A DNA stretch of 64,000 nucleotides from an uncultured Opitutia bacterium (GTDB lineage Bacteria > Verrucomicrobiota > Verrucomicrobiia > Opitutales > Opitutaceae): the NCBI GenBank assembly GCA_903855985.1, contig CAIOAO010000006.1:41332-105331 (forward strand), read 5' to 3'. This document shows positions 1 to 10,302 of the stretch, in pieces. The position numbers and the translations under genes are program-made. Under the pieces are notes generated by a model that saw nothing but the letters and a program-made list of their open reading frames with translations, searched no databases and was not told where the DNA came from. The first letter of the stretch is position 1. Each line of letters opens with the position of its first letter.

Positions 1-608
1 AACCCGCGCCGCGGCGTGTGCTCGACCTCGGTTGCGGCACCGGCTGGACCTCCCGCATGCTCGCCCGCGCCGGCTACGACGTTACCGGGGTCGACATTTC
101 GGCCGATGCCATCGCCATCGCCCAGGAACTGGCCGTGGAGGAAAACCTGCCCCACGCCACTTTCCTGGTTGGAGACTACGAGACGGTGCTCCCGGCCAAT
201 ACCTACGATTACGTGCTGTTTTACGACGCGCTGCATCACGCCGAGGATGAGGCCGCCGCGCTGCGCACCGCTTGCAATGCCCTGAAGCCGGGCGGCGCGC
301 TGTTCGCCTTCGAACCCGGCAAGGGACACCACCACAGCGCCGGGTCGCAGCACGCGATAAAGGAGTACGGCGTGCACGAGAAGGACATGCCCCCGAGCCA
401 CATTTGGAAGGTGGGGCGTAAGGCCGGATTCTGCCGCAAGCTCGTCCTCCCCACGCCCCACGACATGAACCGCCGCCTCTACCGCCGCGACTACCACGCG
501 TCGTCCGCCGCCGGCCGCGGCTGGCTGGAAAAACTCTGGGGTTACTACCGCGCCGCCGGCTCGATGCTCCGCCAATCGGGCGGCGCTCTGACGATCCTGT
601 GGAAGTAA
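1..608 (+). CDS. Class I SAM-dependent methyltransferase, 5' end outside window
   Basis: The reading frame is open from base 3, so the true start lies upstream; 201 residues are visible. The first visible part holds the SAM-binding motif I (VLDLGCGTGWTS), followed by GVDIS (acidic end of strand 2) and a YDYVLFYDALHH segment matching motifs II/III of small-molecule methyltransferases (Methyltransf_11/25 type). The substrate cannot be told from sequence. It ends at TAA 606-608, and the convergent MFS transporter gene ends about 30 nt downstream. Confidence 0.85.
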   Translation, partial: PAPRRVLDLGCGTGWTSRMLARAGYDVTGVDISADAIAIAQELAVEENLPHATFLVGDYETVLPANTYDYVLFYDALHHAEDEAAALRTACNALKPGGALFAFEPGKGHHHSAGSQHAIKEYGVHEKDMPPSHIWKVGRKAGFCRKLVLPTPHDMNRRLYRRDYHASSAAGRGWLEKLWGYYRAAGSMLRQSGGALTILWK

Positions 609-638
609 CCCGTGCGGGCGGGCACCCGCAGGCGCGAG

Positions 639-1886
639 TCAGGCCGTCACCGGGGCCGCGCGGCGCAGCCGGCTGAGGCTCACCGCAGCCATGAACACCA
701 GCACCCCAGCCACCGCGCACACCGCCTCGGCGATCAGCATGTTCCGGTTGCCAAACCGGGTTTCCACCGCGGCCAGCACCAGGCCCATGTACCAGATCGG
801 CGAATTCGAGAGGGAGGCAAAGCCGTTGTATTTCGTCGCCGCATTGCCGGCCCCGATTGCATCCAGCACAAACCCGGTGAACGCCGCGTAGGTCAGCCCG
901 GTGGTGAACGAATAGGCCATGCTCCCCCCGATATAGACGGGCAAAGTCGCCGGCAGATAGGCCATCGCCAGCGCCACGCCGGCCATCACCAGGCCGTAGC
1001 CGATGTAGGCGCGCCGCGAGCCCCAGCGATTGCAGCCATAGCCGCCGAGCACGCAGCCCGCCATGCTCACCAGTCCGGCCAGCAGGCCCTGCACCATTTC
1101 CACCGTTTTGGCCCCGGCACCCCAGTGCGCCGCAATCTCCGCCTGCGTGAGGACCGCCGACGCCGCCCCGGTGCCCACGGGGATCACGCAGAGCACCGCG
1201 CAAATAAAGCCGTTGCGCGACCACATCACCGACCAGAGATCGGTGCCAAGATTGCGGATCGCCGCGCCCAGCGTGGTCCCGCGGGATTCCGCCGGCACAT
1301 CCGGCAGGAAAAACAGCGCGAAATTGCACGCCAGCATCACCGCGGCAAGAATCGCCCCGGCCTGCCAGGCCGCCGGCAGGACGTTCAACAGCCAGAGTCC
1401 CAGCCCGCCGCCCAGAGCCGAACCACCGAGGTTGCCCGCCTGAAACCAGCCGCTCGTCCGCCCCCGGTCACTCTCGGGCGTCAGGTGCGCGACAAACGAC
1501 TCGACGGAAAACCCGACAAAGGTGCACGCCACGCTCGTGGCCACGATGATCAGCTGCATCAGTCGCAGGCTCGCTGGCCCCAGTGGCAGCGTTGCCATGG
1601 CCATGAGCCCCAGCGCCACCACGCTGCTGGCGATCAGGTACCAGCGCCGGCGGGTCAAAGTCGTGTCGGCCACCGGCGCCCAGAAAAACTTCCACACCTG
1701 CGGCAGCACCGAGAGCGCCACCAACTCGGCCCCCTGCTGCACGGACAGGCCGCGTTTCGTTGCCAGGAATGCCAGCGCGACCGTCACAAACCCCGTGCCG
1801 GCGCCGAATGGCACAATCAGGATCGTGTAGACGAACGGATGACGCGATTCGCGGAGCGTAGTCTGCGGACCGGCGGTGTGTGCCAT
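639..1886 (-). CDS. MFS transporter, AmpG/PAT-like
   Basis: About 415 residues with roughly 12 hydrophobic segments, typical of a major facilitator superfamily inner-membrane transporter. The N-terminal pattern (LPQVWKFFWAPVADTTLTRRRW) resembles the loop 2-3 region of the PAT/AmpG group, which includes muropeptide and acetyl-CoA transporters. The ATG at 1886 (MAHTAGP) is preferred to a GTG eight codons upstream because the extra residues look non-coding. The substrate is unknown. hrpB lies upstream on the same strand with about 57 nt between them. Confidence 0.85.
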   Translation of the reverse strand: MAHTAGPQTTLRESRHPFVYTILIVPFGAGTGFVTVALAFLATKRGLSVQQGAELVALSVLPQVWKFFWAPVADTTLTRRRWYLIASSVVALGLMAMATLPLGPASLRLMQLIIVATSVACTFVGFSVESFVAHLTPESDRGRTSGWFQAGNLGGSALGGGLGLWLLNVLPAAWQAGAILAAVMLACNFALFFLPDVPAESRGTTLGAAIRNLGTDLWSVMWSRNGFICAVLCVIPVGTGAASAVLTQAEIAAHWGAGAKTVEMVQGLLAGLVSMAGCVLGGYGCNRWGSRRAYIGYGLVMAGVALAMAYLPATLPVYIGGSMAYSFTTGLTYAAFTGFVLDAIGAGNAATKYNGFASLSNSPIWYMGLVLAAVETRFGNRNMLIAEAVCAVAGVLVFMAAVSLSRLRRAAPVTA

Positions 1887-1943
1887 CCGGGCAGCGTGCC
1901 GGCCGACCACCCGCGCTCAAGGCAATTTCCCCTTCGCCCTTAC

Positions 1944-4490
1944 TCACCTCCACTCGTGTCTCGGATACCGGCGGGAGAGTTCGGCTTTGATCTTCGGGTA
2001 CTGTTCCCGCCAGAAATTCGTCAGGTCGTCCGTCACCTGAATCGGCCGCTGGTTGGGCGCGAGCACTTCGATCTTCACTGCGACCCGTCCGTGACCGAGC
2101 GTGAATTTCCCCTCGATGCCGTAGAGTTCCTGGATGCGCGCGCTGAGCACCGGCGGTCCCTCCCTGGCGTAGGTGATCCTGGAGCGGCGGCCGTTGGCCA
2201 TGGTCAGTTTTTCCGGGAGATAGTCGTCAATCACGGCCAGCTGCTCCGCGGTCAGCCAGTCCTTGAGAATGGGCATCACGGGCTTGTCCTTGATATCACG
2301 GTAACCGAGTTCGCCGTAGCAGATCTGCTCGATGAGCGTCGCGCGGTCGGCGTCGGTGAGCGGATTCACCTCCAGTTCGGGAAACCATTCCGCCAGCCGG
2401 TTCACCCGGGTGATCCACTGCTCCACCGCCTCGTCCCACGCCTCCAATTTCAACCGCCCGGCGAGCACTTCCTTCGTGAGCAGCGCCGCCGCCTCGTTGA
2501 GGGGCGCCTCGTCGCTGCTGGACTTCGCCTCGAGCACGAGGTCGCGGAAACGCCGTTCACGGCGCGAGACCACGCGCTTGATGGACTCGTCATAGGTCAC
2601 CGCCCGCACCTCGCGGTAGTCGTCCGGAAAGATCTCCTTCAGCCACGCTTCCTCGATCGCCGTCGCCAGCGAGAGCAGCGTGTTCACCTCGCCCCCGCGC
2701 CCGCCGACCTCGCTGATCTCGGCCGCCACGAACAGCGGCGCCTGCTGGATGCCGCTCTCCCGCGCCAGCAGGCCCTTCCGGTTGTGCACCAGCTCGCAAC
2801 GCAGCGTCCCGCCATCGAGCCGCTTCGCCAGCTGGTCCGAGAAGCCCGCGAGCACACACTTCCGTATTTCCGTTCCATCCGTGCGCCGCTCGGTCACATC
2901 GAGCCCCTCCTTTTCCGCAATCGCCAGGAACTGCTCAAACAGTGGACCGACCTGCCGCGCACCTTGGGCGTGAATTCCCAACCGCCGGCACGCATCGAGC
3001 GAATAGTTGGCCTTGTCGGCGTAGCGCCACGCGCGCATCAGCAGAAAAAAATCGCTCTCGTGTTCCTCCCCCAGCGTGTCCTCGCGCGCCTGTTCGACCT
3101 CCTTCGACCCGCCGCGCAGGAGGAAATTCCGCCCCTGCGTCAACGCGGCCATCAGCGCCACCGGACGCACACAACCGCGCTCCTGGGCCGCGAGGAACAT
3201 CCGCGCATACCGCGGGTGCACCGGGAAGCGCAGCATGGTGCGGCCGAGTTCGGTGATCGTGCGCTTCCCACCGGCCAGCGCGCCCAGGTCCGCCAGCAGT
3301 GTCTCCGCCCGCTCGAGCGCCTTCGGCTCGGGTTTCTCCAGCCAGGGGAAATTCGCGATGTCATCGATCCCGCTCGCCTTGAGCGTGAGCACCACCTCGG
3401 ACAAATCGAGCCGCTTGACCTCGGGCAGCTCCTGCGGCGCCCGTTGTCCGTGTTCGCGTTCCGTCCACAACCGCACGCACACCCCGGGCGCAGTGCGGCC
3501 CGCCCGGCCGGCGCGCTGGTCGGCGCTCGCGGCGGAAATTTTCTCGATGAGCAGCGTGTTGATGCCGCGGTGCGGATCGAACCGCGCCACCCGGGCCAGG
3601 CCGCAGTCGATCACCGTCGTGACGCCATCGATGGTCAGCGAGGTCTCGGCGACGTTGGTCGAGACGATGATCTTCCGCGCCTCGTACCGCGCCACCGCCC
3701 GGTCCTGCTGCTCCGGCGGCAGTTCGCCGTGCAAGGGAAAGGTCACGAACTCCCGCAATGCCCGGTTGCCCTGGATCGCCTGTACGGTCCGGCTGATCTC
3801 GTAGGCACCCGGCATGAAGACGAGCATGTCGCCGGACGATTCCCCGGCGACGCGCTCGCACTCGCGCGCGGCGATCTCCCAGACCGGCTCGTTGTCGAAG
3901 TTCACCGACTTCGGCAGATACTCGATCCGCACCGGGAAACTCCGGCCCTGCGAAACGAGAATCTCGCACGGTGCGAGGTAAGTTTTCAGCAATCCGGTGT
4001 CCAGGGTCGCGGACATCACGATCAGTTTCAGGTCCGGGCGCGTGGTCTGCTGGAGCTGCAGGGCCCGCGCGAGCGAGATGTCGCCGTAGAGATGCCGCTC
4101 ATGAAATTCGTCGAAGACGATCGTGCTTACCCCGCGGAGCGCCGCATCGAAGGACATCTGCCGGAGCAGAATTCCCTCCGTCACAAAACGGATGCGCGTC
4201 TTCTCGCTCAAGCGTGACTCCAGCCGGATCTGGTAACCCACCACGTCGCCCAGCGGCGTCCCCATTTCCTCCGCCACGCGCTTGGCCAGCATCCGGGTTG
4301 CGAGCCGACGCGGCTGCAGGACGACCACCTCGCCCCGCTCGCCCAAAAGCCCGTGCTGCAACAACATCTGCGGGATCTGCGTGGATTTACCCGAGCCGGT
4401 CGGGGCCTGGACGATCAGCCGCCCCGATGTCCGCAGGGCGGCGGTAACGGCAGACTCAAGCTCGTAGATGGGCAGATCGCGGGGCGACAT
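1944..4490 (-). CDS. hrpB: ATP-dependent helicase HrpB
   Basis: A DEAH-family RNA helicase of 848 residues. Walker A is QAPTGSGKSTQIP, motif II is the HrpB-style DEFHER, motif III is SATLD, and motif VI is in the QRAGRAGR segment. The C-terminal third fits the HrpB-specific domain and the protein ends RYPRHEWR, as HrpB proteins usually end with a YPxHxW motif. The longest frame adds 25 residues upstream, but these are encoded by an inverted repeat of the TTGAAAGTTGAA type, so the ATG at 4490 (MSPRDLP) is chosen. The cellular role of HrpB is poorly defined. Confidence 0.9.
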   Translation of the reverse strand: MSPRDLPIYELESAVTAALRTSGRLIVQAPTGSGKSTQIPQMLLQHGLLGERGEVVVLQPRRLATRMLAKRVAEEMGTPLGDVVGYQIRLESRLSEKTRIRFVTEGILLRQMSFDAALRGVSTIVFDEFHERHLYGDISLARALQLQQTTRPDLKLIVMSATLDTGLLKTYLAPCEILVSQGRSFPVRIEYLPKSVNFDNEPVWEIAARECERVAGESSGDMLVFMPGAYEISRTVQAIQGNRALREFVTFPLHGELPPEQQDRAVARYEARKIIVSTNVAETSLTIDGVTTVIDCGLARVARFDPHRGINTLLIEKISAASADQRAGRAGRTAPGVCVRLWTEREHGQRAPQELPEVKRLDLSEVVLTLKASGIDDIANFPWLEKPEPKALERAETLLADLGALAGGKRTITELGRTMLRFPVHPRYARMFLAAQERGCVRPVALMAALTQGRNFLLRGGSKEVEQAREDTLGEEHESDFFLLMRAWRYADKANYSLDACRRLGIHAQGARQVGPLFEQFLAIAEKEGLDVTERRTDGTEIRKCVLAGFSDQLAKRLDGGTLRCELVHNRKGLLARESGIQQAPLFVAAEISEVGGRGGEVNTLLSLATAIEEAWLKEIFPDDYREVRAVTYDESIKRVVSRRERRFRDLVLEAKSSSDEAPLNEAAALLTKEVLAGRLKLEAWDEAVEQWITRVNRLAEWFPELEVNPLTDADRATLIEQICYGELGYRDIKDKPVMPILKDWLTAEQLAVIDDYLPEKLTMANGRRSRITYAREGPPVLSARIQELYGIEGKFTLGHGRVAVKIEVLAPNQRPIQVTDDLTNFWREQYPKIKAELSRRYPRHEWR

Positions 4491-4501
4491 CGGCGCCCAG
4501 T

Positions 4502-4591
4502 TGAAAGTTGAATGGGGAAAGTTGAAAGTCCAGAGACGGACAGCCCTTTGAGGGCCCGGCGGCATTCAACTTTCACCCTGCGTCTTTCAAC
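4502..4591. repeat. Intergenic inverted repeat, TTGAAAGTTGAA family
   Basis: Bases 4502-4514 (TGAAAGTTGAATG) pair perfectly with 4563-4575. A second, inner copy GTTGAAAG (4521-4528) matches CTTTCAAC (4584-4591). A related repeat lies at 47735-47791. It sits just upstream of the hrpB start. Between 4592 and about 4735 I see no gene. Confidence 0.7.
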
Positions 4592-4735
4592 TCTGGCGCG
4601 TCCAGTGCCGGTGAATAACCGGTGAGCCGGATTATCCCCAAGTTATTCACCGAGGGGCGTGGTGAAGAAGTTGTGGAGAACAAAGCCTTCACTTCCGGAA
4701 CCGGCGTCACAGGTTTGTCACGTTCCTTGATAGAA

Positions 4736-5587
4736 CAGTCGCAGCGCGGCGGCCTGAAAAACCCGCCGGATGCACGACTGGGATAATCCCGGGCGACCGG
4801 GGAATGGTCGGTGGCAGCTGGTGCCGCCGTCCCCTTCAAGCCGCGTTAGCGGTTTGATAGGCAGATATCACCAGCTCCTCTGGCCGGAGTCGTGTCCGGC
4901 CGGTTTTCACGAATCAGGAGCTGAGCGGCCAGGCGCGATCAGAAACCGCGTCCAAGCCGAGTCAGGCCCACGGGCCGTTTCGACCCGTGCGCCGACACAG
5001 TTACCCCAGAGGGTTATGGTTGCTACTGTGCAGACCAGAACGCAGTCGCGTTTCCCGGCGGGACAACCCCCGCCAAAAGGCCCGGTCCGTTTACGCGGAC
5101 AGGGCGCGCAAGGGAGAGGCGGCGGCGGGGAGTGAGCGGGCCCGGCAAAGCCCGTCAACCTCCTCAATGGGGCAGCGTGAAAAAGCACGCCGCCACACTG
5201 CAAAAGCGAACGCAACCTGAGAGTTAAGAGGTCAGACCCGTAACGCAGGGCCAACGGCCAGCCAAAAGCTGGCGCCGTCCCCGTGGTAACGGTGCCGACG
5301 CGAAGTAAGATTGCAGACGTGTCCGCACCACGTCCGGCGCGCCGCTCCCGGCAGGGGGCGACCGAACTGGGCGAAGAGGCCTCACTCAAAAGATCCCGGC
5401 CGGCAACGGCCAGGACGGTCCCGCCATGAGACCGAAACATCCGCATGCCGCGGAGAGTGGCGTCGGGAAGCACACAGCCCGCGAAAGCGAGCGCGCCCAA
5501 TCGTGTGCGGCCGGGAAAGAGCGCGTGGCGAACGCCCACCCCCAAAATTTGGCCTCGGGACCGCAAGGTCCCGGGGCCATTTTTTTT
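4736..5587 (+). ncRNA. Candidate large structured noncoding RNA (~850 nt)
   Basis: No convincing protein gene covers this stretch, but it is packed with near-perfect hairpins. Examples: 4736-4741/4775-4780, 4794-4798/4806-4810, 4810-4816/4822-4828 (7 bp), 4838-4844/4849-4855 (GTTA loop), 4872-4879/4916-4923 enclosing 4880-4888/4895-4903 (9 bp), 4969-4974/4984-4989, 5057-5062/5069-5074, 5085-5089/5096-5100, 5258-5262/5268-5272, 5316-5321/5329-5334, 5398-5402/5407-5411 (GCAA loop), 5440-5444/5450-5454 and 5471-5475/5503-5507, which encloses a CGC-GAAA-GCG hairpin. GNRA tetraloops read correctly only on the plus strand, and the region ends in a strong plus-strand terminator. The 5' end and promoter are uncertain. 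It lacks the RNase P, tmRNA and SRP RNA signatures I know, so I leave it unnamed. Confidence 0.75.
5551..5587 (+). terminator. Intrinsic terminator of the large RNA
   Basis: A perfect 12-bp stem (GGCCTCGGGACC at 5551-5562 with 5567-5578, one G-U pair) is capped by a GCAA tetraloop and followed, after one A, by eight T (5580-5587). This fixes transcription of the upstream region on the plus strand. Confidence 0.93.
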
Positions 5588-5650
5588 AGCCGCCCGGGCA
5601 CGCGGTCCTTGCCGCGCCGCCCCTCACCGCGTTGGCTCGCCGCCCTGCCC

Positions 5651-6469
5651 ATGTCCAAGTCCCCCACCTCCTTCCCCCTCTGGCCCGACCGCCCCCCCGG
5701 CGCCCTCGGCGACCAGCTCCAGGATCGCCCCACCCTGACCAGTTTCCCGCCCACCGCGAAACCCACCGGGGCGGGCATCATCGTTTTTCCCGGCGGCGCC
5801 TACGGCATGCTCGCCCCCCACGAAGGCGAAACCTACGCCCACTGGCTCGCCGCCCACGGCATCCATGCCTGGGTACTGCAATACCGCCTCGGCCCCCATG
5901 GCTACCGCCATCCGGCCATGCTCCATGATGCCGCGCGTGCCGTCCGCACCGTCCGCCACCTCGCCCGCCAGCAAAAACTGGATCCCGCGCGCATCGGCGT
6001 GATGGGCTCCTCCGCCGGCGGCCACCTCGTGGCGACCATCATCACCAAATTTGACGCCGGACAGTCTGGCGCCGCCGATCCCATCGAGCGCGAGAGCAGC
6101 CGGCCCGACCTCGGGATCCTGTGCTATCCGGTTATCACGATGCAGGAGCCGCACGCGCACATGGGCTCGCGGGAGAATTTGCTCGGTCTTAACCCCGGTC
6201 CCGAGTTGATCGACGCGCTCTCCGCCGAGCTGCACGTAAAGCCGGACACCTCCCCCGCCTTCATCTGGCACACCGTCGCCGACAACGCCGTGCCCGTTGA
6301 AAACGCGCTGATCTTTGCCGCGGCCCTGCGCCAGGCCGGAGTGCCCTTCGCGTTGAGCCTGTTCGAAAACGGCGTGCACGGCCTGGGCCTCGGCAACCCC
6401 GCCCAGCCCGCCCCGCCGTGGGCCAACGACTGCCTCTTCTGGCTGCGCGAGCGCAAATTCGTGGCCTAG
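5651..6469 (+). CDS. Alpha/beta-hydrolase, acetyl-xylan-esterase-like
   Basis: A 272-residue alpha/beta-hydrolase. It has the oxyanion-hole strand IIVFPGGAYG, the nucleophile elbow GSSAGG (Ser within GxSxG), and an expected acid/His region near the C-terminus (ENGVHGLGLG). This pattern fits the BD-FAE/esterase-lipase group that deacetylates plant polysaccharides, but the substrate is inferred. The ATG at 5651 is used because upstream in-frame codons overlap the terminator of the structured RNA. Its stop codon overlaps the stop of the convergent RDD gene within the palindrome CCTAGG. Confidence 0.85.
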   Translation: MSKSPTSFPLWPDRPPGALGDQLQDRPTLTSFPPTAKPTGAGIIVFPGGAYGMLAPHEGETYAHWLAAHGIHAWVLQYRLGPHGYRHPAMLHDAARAVRTVRHLARQQKLDPARIGVMGSSAGGHLVATIITKFDAGQSGAADPIERESSRPDLGILCYPVITMQEPHAHMGSRENLLGLNPGPELIDALSAELHVKPDTSPAFIWHTVADNAVPVENALIFAAALRQAGVPFALSLFENGVHGLGLGNPAQPAPPWANDCLFWLRERKFVA

Positions 6470-7278
6470 GTCTTGATCACCACCGTGCTCGCGATCCGGT
6501 CCTCCACCGCCTGGCGGTTGGGTTCCCAGAGCAGCTTGAAAAAACCGATCAGCCCCATCGCCACGCCCGCGACATAACCGCCGTTGCGGATGAACGCGTC
6601 GAAATAGGTCAGCGTGGAGCCGTTGATCTTCACGGCGCGGGTGCGGAACAGCAGCTTGCCCACGGTGCGGCCGCCGAACGTGCCTGCCATGAGGGTGAAG
6701 TACACCCCCGACCAGCCAAAGGTCACACCCAGCGCCTTGGTGAACGCACGGGCCTTGTACATCCACGGCGTTCCGGCCGTGAGATAGCCTTTGTTCTCGG
6801 CCTTGAGCTTCTCAACCTGCTCCTGCAGCCGCGCGTTCGCCGCCCGCAGCTGTGCGGCCGACGCGTTTTCCGGCACCCACACATCCTCCTTCATCGCGGC
6901 GCTCTGACCCGCCCCGGTCAGGGCTTCGAGATCCACCTTGGCTGAGCGAACCAGTGAACTCTGCCCCAACGCGAGAATCGCCAGCAGCACGATCACCCCG
7001 CCCAGGGCGCGGGCAATCCAGCGAAACGTCCGCAGTACCAGCGGTGCCGTGTCCGATTTGCCGAAAAGCACGATCAGGAGCAATCCCGTGCCCAATGCCA
7101 GCCAGGGCCGCGTGAGGAAGGACAGCAGTCCCACCACCACGATATCCGCCAGGATCGCCGCCAGCCGCCGCCAGGGCTCCGCCAGTGGCTGACCGAGCAC
7201 GCTGGGCGCCACCGTAAGTGTCTCCGCGGTAACCTTTCGCCCCGTCCCCGGGGCCGGCTGAACCGTGTCTGCTGGCAT
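6466..7278 (-). CDS. RDD-family membrane protein
   Basis: About 270 residues from the ATG at 7278 (MPADTV); a longer frame starts at 7365 but the added part looks non-coding. An N-terminal RDD-like helix (RRLAAILAD) is followed by hydrophobic segments, a short coiled-coil stretch around [19 protein letters not shown], and a second RDD half ([16 protein letters not shown], then [12 protein letters not shown]). The insertion of a coiled coil between the two halves is unusual for this family. RDD proteins are poorly characterised membrane proteins, some linked to ion transport. Confidence 0.8.
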   Translation of the reverse strand: MPADTVQPAPGTGRKVTAETLTVAPSVLGQPLAEPWRRLAAILADIVVVGLLSFLTRPWLALGTGLLLIVLFGKSDTAPLVLRTFRWIARALGGVIVLLAILALGQSSLVRSAKVDLEALTGAGQSAAMKEDVWVPENASAAQLRAANARLQEQVEKLKAENKGYLTAGTPWMYKARAFTKALGVTFGWSGVYFTLMAGTFGGRTVGKLLFRTRAVKINGSTLTYFDAFIRNGGYVAGVAMGLIGFFKLLWEPNRQAVEDRIASTVVIKT

Positions 7279-7403
7279 CCCGCCAGAGAGCCCGCCCGGG
7301 GGCCCCGCGCAAGAACTGATTATGACCCCGCCTTCCGCCTTGCATTCGACCCGGCCGGTCAGCACGTTCTTCTTTTTTCCATAGACCAGAACGCGTCCGC
7401 GCC

Positions 7404-9224
<1,821 letters not shown>

Positions 9225-9229
9225 TTCCC

Positions 9230-9250
9230 GCCGCCGGTCAAGCCGGCGGC
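9230..9250. repeat. Hairpin at typA 3' end
   Basis: GCCGCCGG (9230-9237) pairs with CCGGCGGC (9243-9250) between the convergent typA and Sel1 genes. There is no T-run on either side, so it is at best a weak terminator. Confidence 0.4.
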
Positions 9251-9882
9251 TGGGGTCTGGTCGGTTGGGCTTTCCAGGCTTCCGCCAGCGCGCGGGCCTC
9301 GCGCAGCTGCGCATCGGACAGCCGCATCTCCAAGCGGCACCGGTAGCCGGCGAGATCCTGCAACACCCAATGGGACATCGCTTGGGAATGGTGCCGCTCG
9401 GCTGACATCTGCGCCAGCAACACCCACTTGAGCCCCTCCAGGTCGTTCGCCGGGGCCACGTGGTTGTTGGCATACAGCCCGCCAAGATTGTACTGCGCCG
9501 GCATGTACCCCGCGGCGGCAGCCTTGAGATAGTACGCCCGGGCCTCGGCGTAATCCTTCGCGACGCAATGCGTCCCGTACTCGTAGGCCACCCCGAGGTT
9601 GTGGCAGCCCTCCAGGCTGCCTGACGCGCAGGCCTTCTTAAACCAATCGATGGCGGAGCCGTAGTTGGCGGCACTGACCTCCCGGTTGGCGACCAGGGTG
9701 CCGAGGCGCACTGCGGCATCCGCGTTCCCCTTCTCGGCTTCAGTCTGATAAATTTTCGCCGCCCGCTCGGGGCTGCCAAGCCGCAACGCCGCATCACCCG
9801 GGATTACACCACAACCCGCCAGCGCGAACGACAGGACCACGAGGAGGACCCCCGGGACGGGGTGGAGAGAATTACCGCCCAT
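9238..9882 (-). CDS. Sel1-repeat lipoprotein
   Basis: 214 residues beginning with a signal peptide and lipobox (SFALAGC, Cys24), so it is predicted to be lipid-anchored. Sel1-like repeats follow: segments around AAVRLGTLV, EGCHNLGVAYEYG and PAQYNLGGLYANN match the helix pairs of the family. Such proteins are scaffolds for protein contacts; no partner is visible. It lies 36 nt downstream of gcvH on the same strand and could be cotranscribed. Confidence 0.85.
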   Translation of the reverse strand: MGGNSLHPVPGVLLVVLSFALAGCGVIPGDAALRLGSPERAAKIYQTEAEKGNADAAVRLGTLVANREVSAANYGSAIDWFKKACASGSLEGCHNLGVAYEYGTHCVAKDYAEARAYYLKAAAAGYMPAQYNLGGLYANNHVAPANDLEGLKWVLLAQMSAERHHSQAMSHWVLQDLAGYRCRLEMRLSDAQLREARALAEAWKAQPTRPQPPA

Positions 9883-9918
9883 TGTTTTCCGCAGGTCAGG
9901 CTGCGCCGGCGCTCGGCC

Positions 9919-10302
9919 TCAGGTGATGGATTTTTCGTACGCCGCCGCGTCGAGCAGCGCCGCCGCGTCGGCGGGATTGGCGAGCTTGAGCTTCATCATC
10001 CAGCCCTCGGTGTAGGGCGCCTTGTTCACCGTCTCGGGCGCGGCCTCGAGCGCGGGATTGGTCGCGAGCACGGTCCCGGCGACCGGGGCGTAAAGATCAC
10101 TCGCGGCCTTCACCGACTCTACCACGCCGAACGTTTCGCCGGCCTTGAGGGCCGCTCCGACCTTGGGCATCTGGACGTAGGTGATGTCACCGAGCGAATT
10201 TTGCGCGTAATCGCTGATGCCGATCGTCGCGGTGCCGTCGCCCTCGAGCTTCAGCCATTCATGGGATTTTGCGTAGCGGAGGCCGCCAGGTACGTTGCTC
10301 AT
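9919..10302 (-). CDS. gcvH: Glycine cleavage system H protein
   Basis: 127 residues, the family length. The lipoyl-lysine site is in GVVESVKAASDLYAPV. GcvH shuttles the aminomethyl group between the P, T and L proteins. It starts with ATG overlapping the gcvT stop (ATGA), which indicates translational coupling. No gcvP follows, so the glycine decarboxylase subunit must be encoded elsewhere. Confidence 0.97.
   Translation of the reverse strand: MSNVPGGLRYAKSHEWLKLEGDGTATIGISDYAQNSLGDITYVQMPKVGAALKAGETFGVVESVKAASDLYAPVAGTVLATNPALEAAPETVNKAPYTEGWMMKLKLANPADAAALLDAAAYEKSIT

Noticed and set aside
612..4217. Very long open frame on the plus strand opposite the MFS and hrpB genes
   Set aside because: It is antisense to two clear genes and has low-complexity, Arg/His/Pro-rich translation typical of a shadow frame in GC-rich DNA.
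4736..5587. RNase P RNA, tmRNA or SRP RNA as the identity of the structured region
   Set aside because: The conserved cores I looked for (GAGGAAAGTCC of RNase P, the tRNA-like ends and tag frame of tmRNA, the GGAAGGAAGCAGC motif of SRP RNA) are not found on either strand.
4736..5587. Group II intron or retroelement
   Set aside because: There is no domain V-like sequence, no reverse transcriptase frame and no GUGYG start.
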